Positions 23,439-64,000 of a stretch of DNA of 64,000 nt are shown in pieces (position 1 is the first letter of the stretch; the number at the start of each line of letters is the position of its first letter). The notes beneath the pieces are model-generated. The model did not search any database, was not told the DNA's origin, and saw nothing but the letters and a program-made list of their open reading frames with translations. Source of the DNA: Cristatella mucedo (lineage: Eukaryota; Bryozoa; Phylactolaemata; Cristatellidae). Location: positions 600,001 to 664,000 of the forward strand of contig WPIO01000064.1 of assembly GCA_009760855.2 (NCBI GenBank), read 5' to 3'. A program made the translations under genes and the position numbers.

Positions 23439-26400
23439 CTTGTAAAAGTAAAAATGCATACGTTACAAGAATGGAGACAAACGATGAAAAGGCAAAAGCA
23501 GTACTCAGCATGCTGCCACGGGTAATTCAAACAGGACGTTGGCAACCAAATGATGCTTACCTGCTCGACGTTGTGCTGCAGTGCAGGCAATACATCTTTC
23601 ACAGTCCGCTCGACGAGCACACCACCAACCATCCTATAGCATTTCCTGTCGCCATCCACATCTTTCAGCGTATCTGCTACCAACCTAGGGAACGATTAGC
23701 TTAATTAACAATTAAGAATCAACAATTAGGATAATAGAACAGCTCCCCTAACAAGTTCTTTTTGGTCGAAGCAGTAGCCAATTAGCAAGCTGCTTTGGTG
23801 CCTAGTGCTTGAGTGCTTAGACCATGTTATCTTTTAACACCATCACCAAGCCTACGTAAATAGAGAATGCAAAACCAACCCATCCATACCACAAGGTGAT
23901 TGAACCAACATCCTTGCTGAAAGCAGCCAGGCAGGAATGAATGCACGATACAATTGCAAGAGTTTTTCTAACAGTCACATTCTAATGAACTTGTTCGATA
24001 TAATAGGCCAAGGAAATAGATGTGCACACTGCCACTTTTCACGTCATGGTGGGACCCCTAATGCCCGTATTAGGGCCCCAGAGGACATTACTATTAGAAA
24101 GTGACACACGTTGGGTGCCACACGTAAGAAAAAGTCTGCAGTCCGTAGTTGGAATGGGAGGCCGGTTGGATACTTGCCTTGGCAGAAGCAAAGTTTTTAA
24201 CTTCAAAAATTAACGAAGACACTCTGCTCATTTGCTGAAGTACATATGGATAAAGCCTCTAGACCTTGGCTCGAGCAGCCGCAAGAACGACAGTCGGCTC
24301 ACCCACATTTATATTAATAGTTACGTCATAACCAGAGCCTTGGAACACCAGTTGTGACACTAGTCATTACTGGGGGGGGGGGGATCGTGTACTAGGGTAG
24401 TTCCACCATCCAAAGAGATTTAAACAGCAGGTCTTTACTTCAGCTTAAAATCGAATTACCATCAGTAGATGATTTAAAATTTCATGTAATCAATGATTTA
24501 AGCTAAACGTTGGTAGTTTTCCTAGTCACCAGACGCAAGATCAAATTTGACGGTCTAAGTTGATAATAAAAAACAAGTTGTACATAATAAAGTGCCAACA
24601 GAGAAGCAGATTCCAGGATATCTTCCAGGAGAACGTGTTTCCAGCCGGCATAAGTAGGTCCTTATTACAACTTACCTGCGCTCTCAAAATTCTTACCGAG
24701 TGAGAAATAATGGCTTACTCAAGCTAGTATCTGGTAGTCTATCACACTGGTAGTAATTCTATGTGAAATCAGCCCACAGCAAAGCATCTCATTTGATAAA
24801 CACATCGATGTATCTCCATCTGTAACTCCACAAAGTCATAAAGACTATGTGGGTGTTTTCTATAACCCACTCACAGCCTAAGTGGCTTTCGGTAGGAGTT
24901 CAGTAGCCAACAGACTTCATCTCACGCAACAAAGAGAAAGTGGGAAGCATAGCAGAGTCAGGAGAGCAGTTGAGGTCGTGAGTAGCGTGGAAGTGGTAGC
25001 TCAGGACTGCTGGAAAGGATGAGCCATAGTCGGCAGTTGGAGAGTGGTTATCTTTGTGTAAGAATTGTGGAAGCAAGTTCCTCAGTCTAGGACCTGCAGA
25101 GCTAAAGCTTCTGTCGCCAACGGCCTTTATGCGGAGGAATGGAACAGCTAATTTATTGTCCACACAGGACCTGAGGGCTCGAACAGGCTGAAACTAATGC
25201 AGCAGTTCAGCTAGGTACGAAGGAGCCAAGTCGTGGTGGGCCTTGTGGGTTAGCGTAAGAACCGTGGCGGGCCTTGTGGGTCAGCGTAAGAACTTTGCTC
25301 TCTATCCGTCGATCAACCGGCATCCAGCTTGGCTCTTTTAGCAAAGGAGACACGTGCTCAGACTGCTGGGACTTGAAGACTAGCCTTGAAGCCATATTCA
25401 TAGTCAGCTGCAGTGGCCTACTTGCTTTCTTTGGTAACCCAGCCAAAAGGAAATTACAATAATCCGAGACAGAACTAAGGAGCTAGTTAAATTTTTTCAA
25501 GCAACTGTGGGAGACAGCTCCTAATCTTAGATAGGGATCGGATGAGATGGCTAGCTGTAGAAGCAGTCTTCTGAATGCTTTTAAAATTTAGGCAGCTGTC
25601 GTAAACGACACCTAAATTTCGAGCACGTGGTGATGGGCGCACAACAGCATCACCTATTAGAAGAGCAAAGCCTTTTAATCCAGCCACACACTTAGGGTGT
25701 CCTATGAGCAGCAGTTCGGTTTCATCACCATTTAGTTTCAAGAAGTTTTCCGACATCCAGGATCGAATGATGGCAAGGCAAGCATTCCGTTTCTCAGTTG
25801 CTGCAGCAGATTCCGACGATTTGAATGACAAATACAGCTGCGTATCGTCAGCATAAAAGTGATATCCTTTTCTAAGGGCCGTAATCACTTTTCCCAGAGG
25901 TTGAGTATAAATGGAGAACAGCATGTAGAGCTGAGTACTCCTGGCTGGCAAGCAGTAGGGCCCCTAGCTAAAATTCCGGACTTACAAGCAGAATTATTCA
26001 GCTTGATGAGGTTGGAGCTGGCTGAATGGCACATTAGCAGGCGACTAAACATAATGTTCACGTCTTAACAATTAATAACGTGCTGTGCCCCAGCCGAGCC
26101 AGGATGCCTGGTTCCTTGATCAACAAAGCACATGCAGCTACTCATCAAATGCTGTGAACTAGGATCTAGATATTTAGAACCGGGAGCAGGAAAGCACAAG
26201 GGTACATTCTTTCGGTTTTCTCCAAGCGATGCAGCAGCCATCTGCTTCTAGGTCTGTATCTATCGATTACATACAGCAAAGGGCTTTGCTCTTCCGAAAG
26301 CAGATCACAGGAGCTGCTCCGGTTCAGCAGCTGCTCCGGTTCAGCAGCAAGCATCCACAGCATAAGCATAGTAGGAGCCTTTGTATATTAACTCTTGAAT

Positions 26401-29400
26401 GTGGACTGCAAAGCTACAAGTCTCCATAATTTTGTGTACATTCATGTGAGCCAGACCATCTTTTCGTCTTGCTGCCATTGGTTTCCAAGCTCTTTATGCC
26501 GTTGTTAACAGTTGGTGACAGGCAAGTCAACTCTCTTTGCAAAGATAACTGCACGTGCAGGAGGGGGCTAGCCTGGCATATGCTCGTAAGCTATTAGGGG
26601 CTGTTTGACAGCTAGTATATTTACACCCTTCATTGCTAAGAACAAATGTCCAACAGAGCTGGAGACCCACAGGATTCAGCACCTCTGATGTCAGTCAGGT
26701 ATTAGTTTGTGTGCAGCATGTTTTACCACAAAAAAAAGCCGAATGGTTGCTTTGGAACATTGATGCTTAAGCTGGCTATTCTACGGACCAGCAGGTTCCT
26801 AATGTTCTATGTTATAACTACTTGCTCTACACGAGCTCTCTTATGTTTACCCACTCACTGTTGGTTCGAGGGAGAGGGTTTCCATAACTACACCCAACCC
26901 GTTGCTTCGTCCGGCTTGAGCTGGCTGGTAGTCCAACATGCCTTAATCCAGGTTCGACGTTACCCATACGGTGGGACGGTCCACACTTAGGGAAGACTTG
27001 GCATTTCAGCCAAGACTTAGCAAGTGACCAAGCGTAGATGCTGTTCAGGCCATGCCCACTACTGCATTGCTTTGAAAGGAATAGAAGGGAGGGGGGCCCG
27101 ACTTGACTGCTGAACTCATCGACGCCTTCCACGCGAGTCCCTGTTGATGGGACACACTGAGCTCGGCATTCAAAAATCAGATTTTGAGGAGCCAAGCGGT
27201 AAAGGCTACAGCATAATTTCGCTAGCGAAGCATGGCTGCAGAGAAATGCTGCAGCTATCCCATTAACACTAAGTTGGAGAAGCGAGCGGCAAGCAAGACT
27301 TGGAGCAAGACTGTCAGTCTAACTCTCCTACAAACCGGAGGATCCAAGTAGGTAAGAAGCAAGACTCGCTATCCAAACAAGGCTTTAGAAGACTCAGATT
27401 GGCAATATAGCAAACACGTGACTGCAGACCTTGTCTGAAATAGATCTAGGCGATTAAGTGACAAGGATCAATACACAATCACAAGCACATGGTTTAGCTA
27501 CAGCTTAAAGTAGCTGCAAACATGCCCACACAGAAGCACGACTAATAGACAGCACTCGGGCTGCCCTAAGAAGATGACCGATCGCAATGGAATTTGACTG
27601 AAAGCTGTCTCTTCCTGCCTCAATCACAGGTTGTCGCTGTGGTCGCGGTCGTAAGCAATAAGCAGTAGGGGGGCTAGCCTGACAATGATTATTCGAGAGG
27701 ATGCTGCTTAGTGCACGCCTTGGCCAAAGGAGAAGCAAAAAGAGAACAGTATCAGATTCGCAAGGCACCGTGACAATTATATACTTATCAGTGTCTAGTT
27801 TTGCAAACCGACAGGTCTAAACTCAGGCTTTTGCCAACAATGACGGAAGAAAATTTAAAAGTCTGCACAAACCACCAGAGCCGTAGTACCCTGACGTTTG
27901 CAGCCATTTAATGTAACAGTTCAATCCAATGGCCGTGGTGTCACGGCTTGGGATAGTAACTGATCATCCAGTGTCGGGGTTCAGCACCGAGTTAACGTTT
28001 CTATAAGCCGACATGTGCATATCGATATAATATGAAATATGCCTCTAAAGGCCACACATTTATATTTAGCCCTTCACGGGTTGACAAGGACGCAATGGCA
28101 GGCCACGCTTGGGGGTTTCACTACTTGGTGAGCTGCGATGGGGCACTAGGTAAGGCGGGTGCTTTTCACAACCTCGGTCTCGTGGGCTCGAATCCTGCGG
28201 TTGGTGATTCTTTATCGCTGCTGCAAGCCGTGGTGACAGCCGTAAAGGCTCTTCTGTCGCTACACAAAAGAGGCTGCTAAATCAGCAGGTATTTTTATTT
28301 GTTTATTTATTTGCCTAGAGCCTAAAAAGTCCTGAAGCAGCTCCAGTCTCTTGCAGCCTAGCAATCTAATGGGTGCCTCTTGGCACCAAATTTGCAATTA
28401 TAAACATACACATTAAGTTGCATTAACAATAATAATGCATTAACAACGGGATTAGACTCAAGCATGAATGTGGAAATTTAAAGCCGATGTTTTAAAGTCC
28501 AGTGTTAAATATCAAATGAAAACAAATCTTGCAAAGCAGTTCTGGGACAGGTCTAAGAGAGCTTGGTTTAGGTCTGACCCGATTCGGCCAGGTGGCCCCT
28601 ATGCGAAGTAATTAAAAACCGTAAAGGGCCAATCGGCAGCAAAATATCATGTCATGCTACCAAATTCAAGACATTACATACATATGTACTGTACGAAAGT
28701 CGTCTGTATGCTTAATTGCCGACAGAAACTGGTCGGTGAAACCGAACATGCCGGAACAAGACTTTTGTGAAGGTAAGCATAGTTCAAAACGGATGCCCAA
28801 TGACATCTGAAGTTCTTCAGCGATTTAATCTCACTCTAATATAGGTCATACAATGTATCCACTTCCGCCACCCCCTCGGGCGGAATATGGACGATTGGCG
28901 AAGTTAAATTTGCTTAATGTCATACTTAGACTGTGGAAATCACTTCCTTGCGTCAAGCCTTGCACAACGACATATTCTCTCTAGGGACCATTCACTTCAT
29001 CGCGGCAGCCACGGGCTTTAATACCATTCACTTCATCGACTGCCCTCCTCACGACTCAGCCGTGCTTCTCACTGTCCCTGTTGCATGAAATAGAATCTCA
29101 AGGCTAATGTATACGTACCAAAAGCCACTTAAACTGTAGGTGCACTATAGACTGACTTTCTGTCTCCGTGGAGTTGAATGTCGGATACGTGCATACCCAC
29201 ATACAGACATGAATGGGGAGGGAGAATTAGCAACTGGGCAACCTTGAACCACGAAATCTGGTTATGGTTCAGGGTTAGACACAGACAGATCGACAGACAG
29301 ACAGACAGGAAGAGAGTGACAGGGAGAGAGGGAGAGAAAAAAGAGCAGTCAAATCAGTGCACGCCCTATTATCGTAATGAAAAGCACACCATCGCAACAG

Positions 29401-29717
29401 TAATGCAGGTTGATCCGTTGAATTCAAGCAAAATAGGGTCGGCAGCAAGAAAGAAACAGAGACTCGTTAAAGAAAATGACAGTGCATTAAGTACAAGAGA
29501 CATTGTTTGACGACGCCGGCTGCTAGACCATGCGGGAAGCGCGAAAAGCGCAGATACAGAACACTTACTCGTGCTCTTTCTTTTCCATTTCCAGCTCAGA
29601 TACTTTCGACACAACCCCTCTTTGCTGCTGTCTCAGTTCGTTGAACCCTTGCACGATCTGCTCATTTGTTAGAGATTTCCCCTTTGAGCCCTTGGATTTC
29701 GCATCGGAAGACGCCAT
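23223..29717 (-). CDS. PFDN2: Prefoldin subunit 2 (three-exon gene, whole span)
   Basis: Encodes the beta-type prefoldin subunit 2 of the cytosolic hexameric chaperone that passes nascent actin and tubulin to the CCT/TRiC chaperonin. Exons 29717-29569, 23684-23561 and 23438-23223 join in phase to 486 coding bases plus stop (162 residues; vertebrate PFDN2 is about 154). Diagnostic stretches are LTNEQIVQGFNELRQQQRG and KVSELEMEKKEHE (N-terminal coiled coil), CYRMVGGVLVERTVKDVLP (beta-hairpin core, almost identical to vertebrates), and LEVKGKELQEYKEKYNIRIQ (C-terminal coiled coil). A Ser/Ala-rich tail ends in PSAPGVLVARGS. Intron 1 is 5884 bp and filled with repeats; intron 2 is 122 bp. I chose the ATG at 29717 because MASSDAKSKG aligns with known starts. 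An in-frame ATG at 29792 would add 25 residues. It is head-to-head with the PROSER3-like gene. Confidence 0.95.
23561..23684 (-). CDS. PFDN2: PFDN2 exon 2
   Basis: The acceptor reads CCCTAG|GTTGG and supplies the one base needed by exon 1. The exon encodes LVADTLKDVDGDRKCYRM and the hairpin core, ending at NVEQ with donor CAG|GTAAGC, phase 0. Length 124 nt. Confidence 0.94.
23685..24804. other. PFDN2 intron 1, proximal part, unassigned
   Basis: No repeat family recognised except a G10-12 run near 24370-24383. One short plus-strand frame (24022-24213) has no domain. Confidence 0.4.
24805..25965 (-). mobile_element. Family B CR1-like LINE, 3' part
   Basis: The minus strand carries RT palm to C-terminus. 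It shows YHFYADDTQLYLSF (intact YADD) near 25850, LLIGHPKCVAGLKGFALL, PSPRARNLGVVYDSCLNF, and LSKIRSCLPQLL, then a region with a small tandem duplication (25215-25290) and the conserved end TSVGYRM-like/'ACTCCACAAAGTCATAAAG' words at 24828-24845. Frameshifts and a 5' truncation at about 25960 make it inactive. It is close in sequence to the copy at 37563-40064. Confidence 0.85.
25966..28128. other. PFDN2 intron 1, middle part
   Basis: No gene recognised. 26313-26348 holds two copies of an 18-bp GCTGCTCCGGTTCAGCA-type unit. 26830-27000 resembles 45090-45240 (possible unnamed dispersed repeat). Confidence 0.4.
28129..28289 (+). mobile_element. SINE-1 copy in PFDN2 intron 1
   Basis: Plus-strand copy with GATGGGGCACTAGGTAAGGC, B-box GGCTCGAATCC and end TAAATCAGCAGG. 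Antisense to PFDN2 transcription. Confidence 0.88.
28970..29180 (+). mobile_element. Family B LINE 3' end, diverged
   Basis: Decayed counterpart of the family B C-terminus: the CTCACTGTCCCTGTTGCATG word and the downstream CCAAAAGCCACTTAAACTGT word match equivalent places in better copies. A local duplication (CCATTCACTTCATCG at about 28990 and 29024) is visible. Confidence 0.6.
29280..29345. repeat. Purine-rich simple sequence (GACA)n/(GA)n
   Basis: Short runs of CAGACAGA followed by GGGAGAGAGG. Lies about 230 bp downstream of the PFDN2 exon 1 donor, inside intron 1. Confidence 0.8.
29569..29717 (-). CDS. PFDN2: PFDN2 exon 1 (coding part)
   Basis: Codes for MASSDAKSKGSKGK through EMEKKEH and two bases of the next codon. 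The donor reads GA|GTAAGT on the minus strand, leaving phase 2. The first helix of the prefoldin coiled coil begins here. Human PFDN2 has ELEMELNEH at the equivalent exon end (from memory). Confidence 0.93.
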
Positions 29718-29967
29718 ATTTTTCTTGCGGCGTGTGGCAACGCAGGAGACAGCTTGTCGACTATTTATTGACATACTTACAGCGTCATCCATTGTATAAA
29801 AAACTCCATTGAAATGCTAATTAATAGTAATAATTTTGTTTTAAAAATTTAAATGCAGCATATAACATAACATAATATTAAATATTTACTTTTCCGACTG
29901 TAGCCTCGGCTTGAAAGTGGGCTCGCGTTTCGAATGACGCGGGCCTCGCCTTCGCACGCATGCTGAT
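29718..29967. promoter_or_regulatory. Putative bidirectional promoter, PFDN2 / PROSER3-like
   Basis: Only 250 bp separate the two start codons, which point away from each other, so both promoters and both 5' UTRs must overlap here unless upstream non-coding exons exist. The middle (29815-29895) is very A+T-rich and the PROSER3 side (29900-29967) is CpG-rich. A TATAAAA-like word is at 29796 on the plus strand. No consensus RFX X-box was found; only a GGCAAC half-site is visible near 29736. Confidence 0.6.
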
Positions 29968-61624
<31,657 letters not shown>

Positions 61625-63210
61625 GTAAGCTGCGTGCAATACCATTATTGCTCACTCTACTCTTGCACTGCTGCTTACGACTACCAGAGTAATTCCCCAC
61701 GTTCCTATAGCCTTGGGTAACAGGGCTTGTATATCGCACTTTCTCAGTATTTCCAACTGGTATACCGTGATGTATCATTATATGTAATTATTCCTTCAAA
61801 ACCTAACTTTTGCTATGATATCTGTATCTTCACTAAGCCTAGCATTTCCCTTAATTCAGTATGCTGGTCAACTGACAGCAGCGTTGTCGCTGCTCTGCCA
61901 CCTGATGGGATTAACTCCGAGCTTATTCTCGAACATATTTTTTTTAGACCTGCCACTCGGTCCGTGGTTCACCATATGTGTAATGCAGCTGCTGTTTGGG
62001 CGATCCAGAGCATTTCGTGATTGAGTGACTGGTTTAAGTACAGATCTCTTTGAAAGTGAATAAGCATTTCGTTCCTTGGTTGGTTTTGCCAAAGAAATCA
62101 TTGACCTCAATGAGAACCCTTTTTATTTAAAGCCACTGTCTGCAATGCAGCAAGTTCGAATCGGTCGCCTCCTTACAGTGGTGGAGCCATGATTGTCATC
62201 TAGAGGGGGAAACCAGCAACTTTTTTTATGTAGAGAGAAAGAAAAGATTTTCAAGTGGGAGGCACATGCGCAATTAAAGAAAAATTATTGTTTACAATCA
62301 TATTGTTTATTCGACACGGACTCAGTGTTTGCTCATTTATTGGAATTAGTTATTCATTGGAAGTATTATTCTTTTGTCGGTGACGGTCGCGGGACGTAGG
62401 AATAGGCCCAGCTTACTACCCCACTGTAGGGAGTGGCAAATGCCCTCATGGCCCCCTAGCTTAGCCACTGCCTTCTTATTGCTAAAGGATCTTCCTAGTC
62501 CTGCAGTTAATAAAATCCACGAGTGCTTTCTCTTACCCAGCTAGGCTCCTCCAGGGGTATAAGTCTGCTCAGCATCTTCGGTCTTTGGAAAACTAATTGC
62601 TCTTTCCCAGCAAATGTCTCAAGGCAATGGAGAAAAAGTCTTCACCTATTAAAGTTGCTGTGCTCTAGGACTCTGTGCACGTGCAGCAGACAAGCCCTAT
62701 GCCTGGCCCGTTGGCCTGGATACTTGCTGCTGAATGGCTGGATACTTAGTGCTGAAAGATTGTCCGTGGGTAGTAGGGGGTTAAGTTTAGAAATTTAGCC
62801 TTTAACAACGGCAGCATCAAAAAGAGCTCAAGCTCATTCGCAGAGCGAAGCAAAACGTATATAACCAAAACCAAATGAAAACTATCGAAACCACAGTGCA
62901 ACCTTATAAGCACACTAAAAAAATAGCAAGTTCCTGATTAATATTATGGTATCATAATCCTTTTAAGTTAATCTTAGTATCTTGGTGGCCTTTCGGCATC
63001 TCGGGTACTTGACAAATTTGTTGCTGCAAGTGGAGAAGACATTTACGAGTAGCTTGTGTATACTTATACTTACGATTGTATATTTTGTTCGGTTTTGATG
63101 GTATACTCAATGTTTTTCCACTTTAGTGATCGTGATCTCGGGGTTGCTCATCAGCCGTTAATGAAATTTATATTCAAGTTTGTAAACCTTTACCAGACCC
63201 TGAAATGGAG

Positions 63211-63211
<1 letters not shown>
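61625..63211. other. Presumed intron 9, unassigned
   Basis: A 54-codon segment after a good acceptor (TTCCCTTAATTCAG, exon start 61860) is open in phase 0 to a stop at 62024, but its hydrophobic sequence does not resemble the family. It could be an alternative last exon. No other element recognised. Confidence 0.35.

Positions 63212-63275
<64 letters not shown>
63212..63275. repeat. (TA)n microsatellite
   Basis: About 31 TA units immediately upstream of the candidate exon at 63307. Confidence 0.97.
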
Positions 63276-63277
<2 letters not shown>

Positions 63278-63306
63278 CAATCAGGGCTTTGGGAAGCTTT
63301 GGGCAG

Positions 63307-63486
63307 GAAGCACACGAAGCCTTCTGTGATGACGATTTTGGCACGATAGCAAAATACTTACAAACTATTTACTCCCACCGTCTTGAAGCAGCTAACCTAA
63401 ACAGTGAGTTTGCTGTAACTGCAACTATAATTTTAGATGCACATTATGCAGCATTGCCCAAAGTCGTTAATCATGTTAGCTACACG
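63307..63486 (+). CDS. Candidate further exon of the PROSER3-like gene
   Basis: Sixty open codons between GGGCAG|GAA and ACG|GTAGGT, phase 0 at both ends like exon 9. It encodes EAHEAFCDDDFGTIAKYLQ and SHRLEAANLNSEF, an acidic then helical composition expected near the family C-terminus. The acceptor has a poor pyrimidine tract, a (TA)n repeat ends 31 bp upstream, and an alternative start at 63271 has a different phase. Tentative. Confidence 0.35.
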
Positions 63487-63886
63487 GTAGGTAGGACAGA
63501 GCCTGATATATATATAAATAGCAAGGAGTCTTGAATTGGGTACGCTGGTCGGCTGGAGACCAAAACCAAGCATTCATCAATCTGGTGCCTGGTGCAAAAT
63601 ATTTGCTTTTGTTGACCAGTCGTGCCATTCTGCTCCAAAGTGACTGAAGGCCGTCTTGGGCTAGCCATCAAGAAGCAAGTCACGCTCGGTCAGCATTGGG
63701 CTAGTTGGTTCATGAGCTAGCTGTTCGAACGTGAAGCAACCTGAGGCAGTTTCCAATAGCAGCCATGCCATTAAGCTGGAGGGCTATTGACCGAGCTCTG
63801 TTCCTACTACTGTTCTGACCGAGCTATGTTCGAGATAGTGTGAGTACCATATGTGTCTATGTATAAAAGCATGTGTCTTTCATTTC

Positions 63887-63971
63887 CCTTTGCAGCAAAT
63901 GTAAAGCGCCTAGAGAGAGATTGAGTTCTCTGAGGGCGCTTAATCAAGTGCATTATTATTATTATTATTCA
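63887..63971 (+). mobile_element. Very short family A 3' end
   Basis: Starts CCTTTGCAGCAAATGTAAAG and ends (ATT)n. It is nearly identical to the nested copy at 48857-48949. Confidence 0.85.
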
Positions 63972-64000
63972 GAGGAAACCGTTGTAATCAAGAAAAAAAG

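Noticed and set aside
29718..29967. RFX X-box in the promoter, expected if the plus-strand gene is ciliary
   Set aside because: Only one GGCAAC half-site is visible; no full palindromic X-box was found.
61860..62024. 54-codon segment after a good acceptor as PROSER3 exon 10
   Set aside because: Phase fits, but the hydrophobic sequence does not resemble the family C-terminus; kept only as a possible alternative end.

Overview
The window is invertebrate animal nuclear DNA: intron-rich, A+T-leaning, and crowded with old non-LTR retrotransposons, tRNA-derived SINEs, Tc1-like remnants and microsatellites. Everything rests on reading the sequence by eye and recalling protein families; no search was run. 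The species cannot be named, but animal-type split genes with consensus GT-AG introns and the gene content point to a metazoan.

Two host genes are supported. On the minus strand, 23223-29717 encodes prefoldin subunit 2 (PFDN2) in three exons with matching splice phases and a 5.9 kb first intron. On the plus strand, starting 250 bp away head-to-head, lies a PROSER3-like gene (proline/serine-rich, centrosome/cilium-associated in vertebrates). It has nine chained exons from 29968 to 61624, all in phase (2085 nt, 695 codons), plus one uncertain further exon near 63307-63486. The gene probably continues past the window. The 250 bp between the two start codons should act as a shared bidirectional promoter. 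The two products work in different processes: cytosolic chaperoning of actin and tubulin, and centrosome/cilium biology.

Layout: 1-2640 no recognised gene, with a perfect 22-bp hairpin and a 27-bp triplicate. 2640-17100 is a graveyard of LINE and SINE copies, including one long endonuclease-RT element (8645-11995) with another copy nested in it. 17340-19977 is a decayed R2/NeSL-type retrotransposon with a SINE in its endonuclease. 19980-23220 holds little recognisable. 23223-29717 is PFDN2, with LINE and SINE copies in intron 1. 29968-64000 is the PROSER3-like gene, whose introns contain nearly all remaining repeats, including a CR1-like RT broken by one visible stop codon (37605-39773), inverted and direct Tc1 remnants, and a decayed transposon-type ORF (58350-59205).

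Repeat families: 'family A' is a CR1/L2-like LINE ending in a conserved ~60-bp motif followed by (ATT)n. 'Family B' is a second CR1-like LINE ending in a pentanucleotide (ATTAC)-type tail. 'SINE-1' is a ~170-bp tRNA-derived SINE with clear A and B boxes. 'SINE-2' is a tRNA-headed SINE whose tail is homologous to family A, suggesting that family A mobilises it.
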